In this document: in pieces, positions 7,990 through 16,792 of the stretch
Layout of the letters: every line of letters begins with the position of its first letter
Position numbering within the stretch: position 1 is the first letter of the stretch
Source: an uncultured Anaerotruncus sp.
GTDB taxonomy: Bacteria; Bacillota; Clostridia; Oscillospirales; CAG-272
Length of the DNA: 64,000 nt
Assembly (NCBI GenBank): GCA_905210995.1
Contig: CAJLZE010000002.1
Coordinates: forward strand, 1 to 64,000
Direction: 5' to 3'
Notes under the pieces: generated by a model
Databases searched by the model: none
The model's input: the letters and a program-made list of their open reading frames with translations, nothing else
What the model was told of the DNA's origin: nothing
Program-made: the position numbers and the translations under genes

Positions 7990-10245
7990 TCAATCAAAGC
8001 GGCTTTCCGCTTTGGCGCGTGTCAGCTTGTCCGACATCGACTGTATTTCAACGAGCCGGTAGTACTTGCCCTTGGCGGCAAGCAGCTCTTCGGGTGAACC
8101 GCATTCGATTATCTCGCCGTTGTCGACAACAACGATCTTGTTCGCCTTGCTGAGCGTGGAAAGTCTGTGCGCGATCATAATCGTGGTCCTGCCGGAGATC
8201 AGCCGTTCGATAGCCTCCTGTATCAGGTGCTCGGTCTCGGAGTCGACGGAAGCGGTCGCTTCGTCAAACACCAGAATGCTCGGGTTTTTGAGCACCGCGC
8301 GGGCTATTGAGACTCGCTGACGTTCACCGCCCGAAAGTCCTACGCCGCGTTCGCCGAGAACGGCATCATAGCCGTCGGGCTGGCGAACGATAAACTCGTG
8401 AGCGTTGGCAACATCGGCAGCCTGAAGCACACGCTCCACGGGACAGTTTTCGATCCCGTATGCGATATTGTTGAATATCGTATCGTGGAACATGAGCGGT
8501 TCCTGCTGAACAAATCCTATCTGACCGCGGTAATACTGCATATCAATGTCCTTGATATTGACGCCGTCAACATAAATTTCTCCGTCGTAATGGTCGTAAT
8601 AACGCATAAAGAGATTTATAAGTGTGGATTTGCCCGAGCCTGTCGTTCCGACGATACCAACTATATCTCCGGGGTTTATCGTCAGATTGATATTTTTAAG
8701 CGTCTTTTTGGTGCGGTCAAATGAAAAGCTGACGTTTTTGAACTCGATCTTTCCCTTTATGCCGGGAAGAACATGACCCTTTCCGAAGTCGTGCTCCGGC
8801 TCAGCGTCAAGAATATCAAGTATTCTTTCGGACGATGCCAACGCCGACTGATAGGAATCATACAGATTGGCGAAGAAGTTCACCGGTCCGTAGAACATCG
8901 ACGCATACGAGATAAACGAAACGAGAAGACCCGGGGTAAGCTCGGCACTGCCGTTTATGACCATTCGTCCGCCGAATACCCAGATCATCACCGATCCGAT
9001 GCTTATAAGCGTGTTAACTATCGCCGGGAACGCATTGAGTATCGCCGCGGCGCTTGCGTCGGTATTGTACCATTCCTGGTTTTCTTTTTTGAACCGTTTT
9101 GCCGCGCCTTCCTCATTTGTAAATGATTTGACGACGCGTATGCCGGGGATCGTATCCGTAAGCACAGACGCGACAGCCGTCCAGCGGCGCCATATGCGCA
9201 AATAGAACGGTCTTATCTTTTTCCCGAATATACGTGCACCGATAACGACAAGCGGCACGGGTATGAGGGAAAGGAGCGTAAGCCTGGGGTTCATGATGAG
9301 CATCACAACTATGATGCCTATCATTTTGAAGAATTCGACCACGACCTCCTGCGTTATACGCAGCATGAAACCGAGAAGTGTGTTGCTGTCTCCGCTTATA
9401 CGGTTGATGACCGCACCGGTGGAGGTCTTGTCGTAAAAGCGCATCGGAAGATACTGCGCTTTTTCAAAAACATCATTGCGGAGGTTAAGTATTATCCTGT
9501 CGCCCGCCTTGCGAAGCACGGTGCCGCGTACGGCGCCTATAAGATGAGTCATGATATGCAAAGCGACAAGCCCTATCGCAACATATGTCAGCTTTTCCGC
9601 ATTTCTGTTGGGTAGTATGTCGTCAACAAGGCTCTTGGTGAGCATCGGCGGGATAAGGGAAAGAGATGTCGACGTAACTGCTAGCAGGATCGAAAACACA
9701 AGCTGTTTTATCTCGGGTATCAGATACTTGCCGAGCTTTGCCACGACCTTTTTCTTGCTTGCGCAATGTATGCAGGTGGCGCCCGGGGACGACAGTGTTC
9801 TGCCGCACTTCGGGCAGACAGAAAGCTGCTTTTCGTAAACAGCCTTCATGCAGTCGTAGGCTTCATCTACGTTACCGCCCGATGAGACGGTGCCTATGAA
9901 CCCCGCGGCGGCTTCACTGAGGGCGTTGACGCTGAATGTGTAACGGAAGATGTTCACCGTCTCTCCGCTCTTCAGCTTGAGTCGGAGAAGGGCGTTGCCG
10001 TACATACGCTTGTTCTGAGCCGATTCGACTTCATCAAGCGCAACGGACCTGCCGAAGTGGTCGGTGTCGATCTCGTAGGTGTCGATCTTTTTCTCACTTA
10101 CGAGCAGCACGTTGCGGCAATATTCGGATTTGACCGAAATATCGCCCACTATGGCAAAAAGGTAGGGGAATGCCGGGTCTTCACGGGAGCGAAGCTTTTT
10201 CATTTCTTCATCGCTCAAAGCCGTGTTGATCAAGAGTTCTTTCAT
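7990..10245 (-). CDS. ABC exporter with N-terminal zinc-ribbon domain
   Basis: A 751-residue fused ABC exporter (one membrane domain and one ATPase). The first ~160 residues form an extra domain ending in a four-cysteine zinc ribbon (CPKCGRTLSSPG then CIHC). The exporter membrane domain with about six helices follows (about 165-480). The ATPase domain has Walker A GTTGSGKST, signature [14 protein letters not shown], Walker B ILVFDEATAS with the catalytic Glu, and H-loop IAHRLST. It probably works as a homodimer in the cytoplasmic membrane. Typical exporters are about 580 residues, so the N-terminal extension is the oddity. The ATG at 10245 lacks a clear ribosome-binding site. Substrate unknown; the DUF1854 gene downstream probably works with it. 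Confidence 0.88.
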   Translation of the reverse strand: MKELLINTALSDEEMKKLRSREDPAFPYLFAIVGDISVKSEYCRNVLLVSEKKIDTYEIDTDHFGRSVALDEVESAQNKRMYGNALLRLKLKSGETVNIFRYTFSVNALSEAAAGFIGTVSSGGNVDEAYDCMKAVYEKQLSVCPKCGRTLSSPGATCIHCASKKKVVAKLGKYLIPEIKQLVFSILLAVTSTSLSLIPPMLTKSLVDDILPNRNAEKLTYVAIGLVALHIMTHLIGAVRGTVLRKAGDRIILNLRNDVFEKAQYLPMRFYDKTSTGAVINRISGDSNTLLGFMLRITQEVVVEFFKMIGIIVVMLIMNPRLTLLSLIPVPLVVIGARIFGKKIRPFYLRIWRRWTAVASVLTDTIPGIRVVKSFTNEEGAAKRFKKENQEWYNTDASAAAILNAFPAIVNTLISIGSVMIWVFGGRMVINGSAELTPGLLVSFISYASMFYGPVNFFANLYDSYQSALASSERILDILDAEPEHDFGKGHVLPGIKGKIEFKNVSFSFDRTKKTLKNINLTINPGDIVGIVGTTGSGKSTLINLFMRYYDHYDGEIYVDGVNIKDIDMQYYRGQIGFVQQEPLMFHDTIFNNIAYGIENCPVERVLQAADVANAHEFIVRQPDGYDAVLGERGVGLSGGERQRVSIARAVLKNPSILVFDEATASVDSETEHLIQEAIERLISGRTTIMIAHRLSTLSKANKIVVVDNGEIIECGSPEELLAAKGKYYRLVEIQSMSDKLTRAKAESRFD

Positions 10246-10402
10246 TGCTCTGTTTTACGGCGTGTCGTGCCGGCATGACACGAACTGCGCCGGCGGGATG
10301 CCTCACCGCACCTTGAGATGATAAGCGCCGGCCCGAACGGTCGTCCGTGACGCACGGGGATGCTTTTTGTCTTTGCTGTCATTTGCGGCGGCGTTGTTGT
10401 CC

Positions 10403-10423
10403 GATATTTCCGCTGAAAATATC
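10403..10423 (-). promoter_or_regulatory. Inverted repeat at transcription start, candidate operator
   Basis: GATATTT-N7-AAATATC is a perfect 7-bp inverted repeat. It lies 5 bases downstream of the -10 box of the adjacent promoter, so it covers about +1 to +20, a classic repressor position. No regulator gene adjoins it. Confidence 0.5.
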
Positions 10424-10428
10424 AACTA

Positions 10429-10457
10429 ATTTTATCATCAAAAATAACGGGTGTCAA
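10429..10457 (-). promoter_or_regulatory. Strong sigma-A promoter for the ABC/DUF1854 unit
   Basis: A perfect TTGACA (10452-10457) and TAAAAT (10429-10434) are 17 bases apart on the minus strand. This places a leader of about 175 bases before the ABC gene. The rest of the 340-base gap (10246-10585) shows no coding frame and no other clear signal. Confidence 0.85.
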
Positions 10458-10585
10458 CAAAAACCGTGATTTATAGTCAAAATGCCCAATTATTCATTCA
10501 CAAATAACAAATATCAAGCGCAACAGAGCATGCGCATGATGCAACTATTACAAAATAATTTCCGAAAAAACTTTTTGCGTCGTTG

Positions 10586-11059
10586 TTATGCGCGCCTTTT
10601 CCGGGCGGCACGCGATCTCCCCGGGCGTTTGATGCGAGGTCTTGCGAGGTATGCTCCGAGCATGTATGCGGCAAATACACCGGCGTGAAGCAGCAATTTT
10701 AAAAGGAGCGAATACCTGTAATGTTCGGACTGAAAGACCGAAACGATAAGCATAAGTGCGCTCTGTACGGCTCCGGCTATTGCGGATTCGGCAAGGGCCG
10801 TCCTGTGCGCACGGTGCGAACATACGATCCCACCCGCCAATGCGCCTATGTAAAGCGCTGCCGCAGAAAGAGGGAATGCAATCGAGTCCGGATCCTCCGA
10901 CGAATATGCGACAAAAGCCGCCAGAAGCAGGGCAATGAGCCCCGAGAGCACCGACACCGCCGCGCCGGTCAGCGAGGTAATCCACAGTCCGGCGCCGGCA
11001 GGAGCTCCGCGACGTTTCCTATCCGACACAGTAACAGCTTTTCCGCCGGATCTATCCAT
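10586..11059 (-). CDS. TIGR04086-like (YrzE-type) membrane protein
   Basis: A 157-residue protein with four predicted hydrophobic helices and a strongly basic C-terminus (RPRIKRPGRSRAARKRRA). Size, topology and location next to yajC match the TIGR04086 family of Firmicute membrane proteins, whose function is unknown. The ATG at 11059 with upstream AAAGG was chosen; the open frame extends 37 codons further through the yajC terminator, which is unlikely to be translated. The weak start and the terminator upstream suggest either readthrough from yajC or an unseen promoter. Confidence 0.7.
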   Translation of the reverse strand: MDRSGGKAVTVSDRKRRGAPAGAGLWITSLTGAAVSVLSGLIALLLAAFVAYSSEDPDSIAFPLSAAALYIGALAGGIVCSHRAHRTALAESAIAGAVQSALMLIVSVFQSEHYRYSLLLKLLLHAGVFAAYMLGAYLARPRIKRPGRSRAARKRRA

Positions 11060-11118
11060 AAAACAGTACCAACCTTTCCATCTGATATTCACATGGAATT
11101 CTATGTACCGAAAATAAA

Positions 11119-11165
11119 AAATATTACGCCCGCTAACCGTCGTTCGGTCAGCGGGCGTAATATTT
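11119..11165 (-). terminator. Intrinsic terminator downstream of yajC
   Basis: A 21-bp stem (AAATATTACGCCCGCT side, loop near CGTTC) is flanked by A/T runs on both sides. On the minus strand it lies 10 bases after the yajC stop. Confidence 0.85.
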
Positions 11166-11175
11166 ATCAAGAAAA

Positions 11176-11595
11176 TTATTTATCCGATTTCTGATCCTTG
11201 GCTTCGTCTTCCTTGGCTTTTTTCTTGTCGGACTTGGCGTCGCTCTTGTCCTTCTTTGAATCGGAAGACTTGTCGTCATTGCCGCCGTTTACGGGAACGG
11301 TGACTCTGGATATCGCGCTCTTCAGAATGTGAAGACGTGTGCGGTCGCGGCTGGTAACGATCGTTACGGTGTCCTCACTGCTGATGGCAATGATGATACC
11401 GATTATTCCGCCGATCGTAACAATCTCATCGCCTACCGCGAGATTGTTGCGCATTTCGTTAGTTTCTTTTTCCTGCTTGCGCTGGGGACGGATGAAGAAG
11501 AAATAGAATACCGCCAGCATGAGAACGATCATTAAGACCGTGGTCCACATGCTTGCAGGATTGCTTGTGGCTTCTGATGTCAAGAAAACAGGCAT
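11176..11595 (-). CDS. yajC: Preprotein translocase subunit YajC
   Basis: A 139-residue protein with one N-terminal membrane helix (about 15-37, MWTTVLMIVLMLAVFYFFFIRPQRK) followed by the YajC core ending near VTVPVNG. The motif FFIRPQRKQ next to the helix and IVTIGGIIG are hallmark features. YajC accompanies the SecDF part of the Sec translocase. The C-terminal ~35 residues are an unusual Lys/Asp/Ser-rich tail. The start ATG has GGAGG eight bases upstream. Its own promoter lies just upstream, divergent from rimM. Confidence 0.95.
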   Translation of the reverse strand: MPVFLTSEATSNPASMWTTVLMIVLMLAVFYFFFIRPQRKQEKETNEMRNNLAVGDEIVTIGGIIGIIIAISSEDTVTIVTSRDRTRLHILKSAISRVTVPVNGGNDDKSSDSKKDKSDAKSDKKKAKEDEAKDQKSDK

Positions 11596-11626
11596 ATTGT
11601 GATCCTCCGGATGAAATATTACCCAC

Positions 11627-11655
11627 ATTATACACCGTTTTGTTCGCCGTTTCAA
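11627..11655 (-). promoter_or_regulatory. Promoter of yajC
   Basis: On the minus strand TTGAAA (11650-11655) and TATAAT (11627-11632) are 17 bases apart, immediately upstream of yajC. Confidence 0.8.
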
Positions 11656-11705
11656 TAACGAATTGTAAACTATTGCGTTTCAGGTGCAAAAAACGTCCGC
11701 TAATA

Positions 11706-11734
11706 TTGAAAAAAATATATGAATGTGATATACT
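11706..11734 (+). promoter_or_regulatory. Promoter of rimM-trmD
   Basis: TTGAAA (11706-11711) and TATACT (11729-11734) are 17 bases apart, about 55 bases before the rimM start. Confidence 0.75.
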
Positions 11735-11788
11735 ATCTGTAACGAACAAAGGGAATTATATCCTCCCTGCCGATAATCAAGGAGTCAC

Positions 11789-12325
11789 ATGGGATCTGAC
11801 ACTACCTACGTCCGGCATGTTCCGGCGGAATATCTCGAATGCGGAAAGATAATAAATATACACGGGCTTGACGGAACCGTTAAGCTCGAATCGTGGTGCG
11901 ACACGCCGGACGTTCTCGCGTCGCTTCCGTGCATTTACTTTGCTGAGAACGGTGCCTACCGCCGATGCACGATCATGCGTGCGTCGGTGCAGAAGCGCTT
12001 TGTGCTTGCACACCTCGAGGGGACCGATACTCCCGAGGATGCCGAAAAGCTGCGCGGCTTGACCGTTTACGCCGCGCGTAACGACCTTCCAGTACCGGAA
12101 GGTGCACATTTTATAGCGGACCTTATCGGACTGCCGGTCATTGATGCCGACACGGGCAGGGAATACGGTGTCCTTACCGATGTTTTTAATGCGGGAGCCT
12201 CGGACATTTACTGCATAGCAACGCCGGACGGCGAACGGATGATGCCTGCCGTGCCCGAATTCGTCATATCGGTCGATATCGAAAGCGCGATACGCGTGCG
12301 CCCGATAGAGGGAATGTTTGATTGA
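11789..12325 (+). CDS. rimM: Ribosome maturation factor RimM
   Basis: A 178-residue 16S rRNA processing factor that helps 30S subunit head maturation by binding ribosomal protein S19. The N-terminal RimM barrel is recognisable from CGKIINIHGLDGTVKLESWCD, and the C-terminal PRC-barrel from GLPVIDADTGREYGVLTDVF. Length is normal. AAGGAG precedes the ATG at the right distance. Its stop overlaps the trmD start by one base (TGATG), the usual rimM-trmD coupling. Confidence 0.96.
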   Translation: MGSDTTYVRHVPAEYLECGKIINIHGLDGTVKLESWCDTPDVLASLPCIYFAENGAYRRCTIMRASVQKRFVLAHLEGTDTPEDAEKLRGLTVYAARNDLPVPEGAHFIADLIGLPVIDADTGREYGVLTDVFNAGASDIYCIATPDGERMMPAVPEFVISVDIESAIRVRPIEGMFD

Positions 12326-13032
12326 TGATGAGATTCGATATAATGACCCTTTTCCCCGAGCTTGTCGACAGGGTACTGTCCGAGAGTATAATCGGCAGAG
12401 CACGCAGGAGCGGGGCTATTGAGGTCAACGTATACAATATCCGTGATTACAGCGAAGACAAAAACCGCCGCGTGGATGATACACCCTACGGGGGCGGAAA
12501 GGGAATGCTCATGGCGGCACCTCCAATCTTCAATTGTTATGAGTCTGTAAGACGCTCCGTCCCGGAGTGGGAAAGTCTGCGCACGCGGGTCATATTCATG
12601 TCGCCGAAGGGAAGTGTGCTGAAGCAGGCGCGCGCAGTCGGATTGGCAGAAAACTATGACAGACTTATCATACTCTGCGGTCATTACGAGGGTGTGGATC
12701 AGCGGATAATAGACGAAATAGTCGACGAGGAGATATCCGTGGGCGATTATGTGCTGACGGGCGGAGAGATACCCGCCTGCATACTTGTAGATGCCGTGGC
12801 AAGGACCGTTCCCGGCGTTTTGCCTGCGCCCGAATGCTTTGAAAGCGAAAGCCTATCGGACGGGCTGCTCGAATACCCTCAGTATACCCGACCATATGAA
12901 TTTCACGGCGTAAAGGTACCCGATGTACTGATCTCGGGGCATCACGCCAATATCGATCGCTGGAGAGCCGAAAAAGCGGCTGAAATGACCGCAAAGATGC
13001 GTCCGGATCTTCTTGACGGCAAAGAAGACTGA
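12325..13032 (+). CDS. trmD: tRNA (guanine-N1-)-methyltransferase TrmD
   Basis: A 235-residue SPOUT methyltransferase that makes m1G37 in tRNAs. The N-terminus MRFDIMTLFPELV and the SAM-binding knot residues LCGHYEGVDQRIIDE, SVGDYVLTGGE are all present. Candidate starts are two adjacent ATG codons (12325 and 12328) and a TTG at 12322; the ATG overlapping the rimM stop was chosen. Cotranscribed with rimM. The usual partner rplS is not adjacent. Confidence 0.97.
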   Translation: MMRFDIMTLFPELVDRVLSESIIGRARRSGAIEVNVYNIRDYSEDKNRRVDDTPYGGGKGMLMAAPPIFNCYESVRRSVPEWESLRTRVIFMSPKGSVLKQARAVGLAENYDRLIILCGHYEGVDQRIIDEIVDEEISVGDYVLTGGEIPACILVDAVARTVPGVLPAPECFESESLSDGLLEYPQYTRPYEFHGVKVPDVLISGHHANIDRWRAEKAAEMTAKMRPDLLDGKED

Positions 13033-13076
13033 GTTCGCATATATTTCACAATGCACGAAAGGAGGAACACACCTGT

Positions 13077-15050
13077 ATGCCGGAAACGAAAGAAAGAAGA
13101 CCTGAAAACGATCGTCACGCCAAGGAGAAAAACGAAAGTGTTTTCGGTTCTCTGTGCGACAAATGCAGCGAACAGACCGAGAACGGTATTATCGGTTCCT
13201 TCATGACGTCATATTCCGATAAAAAAGAAAAATTCGATTCCTCCGTCATAGCCGCCGCGGTCCGCCATGCCACGCACGGACGCGGTATTGTCCGACGCGC
13301 GAAGCGTCTTATCGCGCGATGCTTTGAGAAATCCATTTTCATGAATCTCGCGGAGCAGTTAAAGACAAAGGCACTTGGCTGCCCGGCAAAGACATACGGT
13401 GCATTTTTTGCCACATTCGGAATATACACATCGCTGATATTCCTTATAAAAAAGTATGCTCTGTTTGCGACAGCTGCATCGTTTCGCGACCTTTTCTGCG
13501 GGATCGCGCTCATTATACTGGCTTTGCCGCTGCTTTTCAGCACAAAAACGCTTTCGGCGGCACTCGGCAGCAGTGTTCTGATACGTGCTCTGCTTTCCGA
13601 TGTGCGCGGAGCTTCGGCCGCGGGACGCCGTACACGTACTGCAGTATCCGGAGCGGTTCGCAGCTGGGCGATCATTGCGGGAATTGCCGCGGGAATGCTG
13701 ACGTATTTCATTCCTCCGTATATATTCCTGCTTGCTTTGTTCCTTGTTGTACTGATCTCATTGCTTCTGGCATATCCCGAGTCCGGGGTTTCGCTTGCGC
13801 TGCTTACCGCACCGTTCCTCAGTATCACGGGACATCCGTCGGCGATACTTGCAGCCGTCACACTTCTGTCGGCTGTGGGATATACGATAAAGCTTCTCCG
13901 CGGCAAACGAACGATGGTGTTCGGTCCCGCAGAGGCTGCCGTTACGGCATTCCTTCTGCTTACGTTGGCGGGCGGATTTTTTATTCCCGGTGGCGGCGAT
14001 CCCACCGAAGCCATTCTGCGCGTCTCCATGATGCTTGTTTACTTTCTTGCGGTCAATACCGTGAAGAACAGACAAAGACTCGTTGCCTGTATAAGACTTG
14101 TGTTGATCTCGGCGACACTTATTTCATTTGCGGGTATAGCGCAGTATATGCTCGGTCAAGCCACTTACGATTGGCTTGACAGCAGCCTGTTTGCCGATAT
14201 TGCCGGCCGCAGCACATCTGTTTTTTCCAACCCGAACACACTTGCGTATTTCATCATAACCGTATTCCCGCTGTCTCTTGCCGCATTTGTGCTCGGAAGC
14301 GATGCCCGCAGCAGGTTTATTGCCGGATTTTCGGCACTTTCGCTGCTTCTTTGTACGGTCGTGACATGGTCGCGCGGAGCATGGATAGGTCTTGCAGTCT
14401 CGGCATTCATGTTTATGCTGATGATGACGCCGCGCGCGATCGCCGTCGTTCCGGCAGCAACCACTGCCGTGTCTCTCGCATGCATCCTCCTTCCGAATAC
14501 ACTCGGCGCGCGGATCGACAGCATAATCTCTCTTTCGGACAGTGCAAACTACTACCGCGTCAGGATATGGAACGGAGTATGCCGCATCATAGGCAGATAT
14601 TCCGGCGGAGGCATCGGTATCGGCGAGGATGTTTTCACGCAGGTCTATGTCCGTGTCGCAGCTCCCGAGGTATGGCACGCTTCTCACGCGCACAGCCTGT
14701 GGCTTCAAACGCTGACAGAGCTCGGCATAGCGGGGCTTATTGTGTTTTTGACAGCGCTCGTTTTTATCTGGCAGAAGTCAGCCGAGTGCGTCAGGCTGTC
14801 GACCGATAAAAAACTGTCCGTTATGTGCGGCGGCTGCATCTGCGGTGTTATTGCGCTTACGATCTCGGGCTTTTTTGACTTTGTGTGGTATAACAACACG
14901 GTGCTTTTCATGTTCTGGGCTGTTGCGGGTCTTGCATCCGCCGCTGCAGATATTCGGCTGCAGGAAATAAAAAGATCCGCTGCGGAGCGCAGCGCAGCCG
15001 AATCGAATGAAAAGGCTGCCGATGTCACGGTCCTGCTCGGACGTGAGTGA
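13077..15050 (+). CDS. O-antigen ligase / Wzy-type polymerase-like membrane protein
   Basis: A 657-residue multi-pass membrane protein with about 12 hydrophobic helices between residues 110 and 630. The Wzy_C/O-antigen-ligase signature is seen in the large loop, AAPEVWHASHAHSLWLQTLTELG. Family members polymerise or transfer lipid-linked glycans on the outer face of the membrane; in a Gram-positive cell this would be a surface polysaccharide or teichoic-type polymer (inferred). The N-terminal ~100 residues are hydrophilic and unmatched to anything I know. GGAGG precedes the ATG by 11 bases. Two DUF4330-like genes follow at once, but no glycosyltransferase is nearby. Confidence 0.82.
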   Translation: MPETKERRPENDRHAKEKNESVFGSLCDKCSEQTENGIIGSFMTSYSDKKEKFDSSVIAAAVRHATHGRGIVRRAKRLIARCFEKSIFMNLAEQLKTKALGCPAKTYGAFFATFGIYTSLIFLIKKYALFATAASFRDLFCGIALIILALPLLFSTKTLSAALGSSVLIRALLSDVRGASAAGRRTRTAVSGAVRSWAIIAGIAAGMLTYFIPPYIFLLALFLVVLISLLLAYPESGVSLALLTAPFLSITGHPSAILAAVTLLSAVGYTIKLLRGKRTMVFGPAEAAVTAFLLLTLAGGFFIPGGGDPTEAILRVSMMLVYFLAVNTVKNRQRLVACIRLVLISATLISFAGIAQYMLGQATYDWLDSSLFADIAGRSTSVFSNPNTLAYFIITVFPLSLAAFVLGSDARSRFIAGFSALSLLLCTVVTWSRGAWIGLAVSAFMFMLMMTPRAIAVVPAATTAVSLACILLPNTLGARIDSIISLSDSANYYRVRIWNGVCRIIGRYSGGGIGIGEDVFTQVYVRVAAPEVWHASHAHSLWLQTLTELGIAGLIVFLTALVFIWQKSAECVRLSTDKKLSVMCGGCICGVIALTISGFFDFVWYNNTVLFMFWAVAGLASAAADIRLQEIKRSAAERSAAESNEKAADVTVLLGRE

Positions 15051-15072
15051 TCTCAGGAAAGGAATCAATATC

Positions 15073-15603
15073 ATGAAATCTTCTGACCGCGCGGCAGAAA
15101 AAGCGCCGCGTCGTTCCGGAAAACGGTTCAATGCACTCGACGCGTTGATAATAATCATCATTGTCGCGGTGCTTGCCGTCACATTGCTCGCATATCTTCC
15201 CGGCGGGATCCTGCGCCTTCCCGAAAAAAACAATGTCACCGTGACATACACGATCGAGGTAAAAGGTGTAAAGCGCGAACTTGCCGCAGGTATCGCGGTG
15301 GACGATCCCGTTACAGAGAAAGGTACGTCGGTATCACTCGGAAATATAAGCGCTGAGGTAGAGGTCACACCGTACAGCACTGTAAGGTATGATGCCGCCT
15401 CCGGAGAGGTCGTAACAGACGAATATCCCGGTCTTTCAACGCTGCTCATCACAGTTACGGCACAGGCGGGCTACGACAGCTCGCGCGGATATACGGTCAA
15501 CGGCCGCCGCATAGCGATAGGTGCCGAATACGGTATAAGCCTGCCCGGCTTTGAGGGTACCGGTAGCTGCATAAGCATTACCGAAACAGGAGGCTCAAAA
15601 TGA
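15073..15603 (+). CDS. DUF4330-like membrane-anchored exported protein (first copy)
   Basis: A 176-residue protein with a single N-terminal membrane anchor (about 24-46, LDALIIIIIVAVLAVTLLAYL) and an extracellular domain. The layout FNALDALIIII...VTYTIEVKGVKRELAAGIAVDDPV fits DUF4330 as I know it: a short cytoplasmic stretch, one helix, then a beta-rich domain. Function unknown. The ATG at 15073, after GGAAAGGAATC, was chosen. The next gene is a shorter, divergent relative whose ATG overlaps this stop codon, so they are translationally coupled and probably act together. Confidence 0.65.
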   Translation: MKSSDRAAEKAPRRSGKRFNALDALIIIIIVAVLAVTLLAYLPGGILRLPEKNNVTVTYTIEVKGVKRELAAGIAVDDPVTEKGTSVSLGNISAEVEVTPYSTVRYDAASGEVVTDEYPGLSTLLITVTAQAGYDSSRGYTVNGRRIAIGAEYGISLPGFEGTGSCISITETGGSK

Positions 15604-16121
15604 AATACGATGAGAGCACCGGCACGGCAAGATCCGAAAAAAGCAAGGTAAGATTCGGTGCCGCGGATATTGTAATAATCCTGCTGCTTCTGATATCGGT
15701 TGCATCGGTCGTGATACGCAGCGTTTCCGACAGCAATGTATTCAGCCGCAAGACCGATAAATGCCGGCTTGAATTCACCGCCTCGGAAATACGATACACG
15801 ACATATGATGCCATTGAGACCGACACAGATGTATATCTCGGTGATGAGCTTATAGGCAAGCTGTCGTCTCAGCCTGCATATTCGCCAGCCGTGCTGCACA
15901 CAACCGGGGATGATGGCGCACCGATAGATGTGCATTACCCGGAAAATACACTGATAGACATAAGCGGTATCATTGAGTGCGATCTCGTCAGCACCGACGG
16001 CGGATATGTGACGCCGGACGGAGTTCATCTTGCACCGGGATGCACCGTCACACTCAGGCTTCGCACAGTCGACCTTACCGTTACCGTTACAAAGCTTGCA
16101 CCTTCCGGGACGGCAAAATGA
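15600..16121 (+). CDS. DUF4330-like membrane-anchored exported protein (second copy)
   Basis: A 173-residue relative of the preceding gene with the same design: about 20 hydrophilic residues, one membrane helix (ADIVIILLLLISVASVVI), and an extracellular beta-rich domain in which EFTASEIRYTTYDAIETDTDVY aligns with the EVKGV region of its neighbour. Start ATG overlaps the upstream TGA (ATGA). Function unknown; coupling to an O-antigen-ligase-like gene suggests a role in cell-surface polymer assembly, which is inference from position only. Confidence 0.6.
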   Translation: MKYDESTGTARSEKSKVRFGAADIVIILLLLISVASVVIRSVSDSNVFSRKTDKCRLEFTASEIRYTTYDAIETDTDVYLGDELIGKLSSQPAYSPAVLHTTGDDGAPIDVHYPENTLIDISGIIECDLVSTDGGYVTPDGVHLAPGCTVTLRLRTVDLTVTVTKLAPSGTAK

Positions 16122-16250
16122 CAGCAAATGTCGCACGGCGTCCAAAAAAGCAGTCGAGTGTATGAGCTTGATCCGGCGTATGCCGCATTATGTTAAAAAA
16201 TTACCGAATCAGACGCGACAAGCAAGGGTAAATATCATTCATTTTGTCTA

Positions 16251-16279
16251 TTGATTTTAAATGTGACCTAAGTTATAAT
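16251..16279 (+). promoter_or_regulatory. Promoter of the HPr gene
   Basis: TTGATT (16251-16256) and a perfect TATAAT (16274-16279) are 17 bases apart, 48 bases before the HPr start. Confidence 0.85.
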
Positions 16280-16327
16280 ATTAAATAAGTTTAAAAGTGT
16301 GCCGAATGGCTTATTAAGGAGTCGGAT

Positions 16328-16591
16328 ATGATCTCACGCGATGTTACCATAAACAACAACGGCGGATTGCATGCAAGACCCGCTACTTATTTCATTCAGA
16401 AAGCCAACTCTTACAACTCTTCCATCTGGATTCAGAAGGATGACCGCAAAATGAACGCAAAGAGCCTTCTCGGTGTACTCTCCATCGGCATTGCCAAAGG
16501 AATGACCGTAACGCTTATCGCAGACGGTCCGGATGAAAAGGCTGCGCTCGACGGTCTGGAAGAGCTTATCAACAGCGGTTTCGCGGAATGA
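16328..16591 (+). CDS. ptsH: HPr family phosphocarrier protein
   Basis: An 87-residue HPr. His15 in GGLHARPAT is the residue phosphorylated by enzyme I, and Ser46 in NAKSLLGVLSIG is the residue phosphorylated by HPr kinase in Gram-positives, so both sugar-uptake and catabolite-repression functions look possible. Because the catalytic His is kept it is HPr rather than Crh. It stands alone with its own promoter and terminator; ptsI and hprK are not in the window. AAGGAG lies at a suitable distance before the ATG. Confidence 0.93.
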   Translation: MISRDVTINNNGGLHARPATYFIQKANSYNSSIWIQKDDRKMNAKSLLGVLSIGIAKGMTVTLIADGPDEKAALDGLEELINSGFAE

Positions 16592-16718
16592 TCCGGAAAC
16601 GGTCAAAGGTGTAAGATAAGGTGTCATACCGTCGAATGCTTTCGACCGTATCGGTAGATTCTGCTTTTTCGGTGACATGCTTACCGGAACGGCGGCGCAC
16701 GTCGCCGGCAGAACTTCA

Positions 16719-16758
16719 AGGGCTGGGGCGCGTTAGCGCAACAGCCCTGTTTGTCTTT
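16719..16758 (+). terminator. Intrinsic terminator downstream of HPr
   Basis: The stem AGGGCTG / CAGCCCT with an inner GCGC-GTTA-GCGC helix (16719-16748) is followed by GTTTGTCTTTT. A second small hairpin (GTCGAA-TGCT-TTCGAC, 16631-16646) lies upstream without a T run. Confidence 0.8.
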
Positions 16759-16792
16759 TCATTTTTTAATTCACCCGAAAGGAACGCTCGCC

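Noticed and set aside
13115..14029. 304-codon minus-strand open frame inside the O-antigen-ligase-like gene
   Set aside because: Low-complexity Arg/Ser/Ala translation opposite a clear membrane protein; no start signal.
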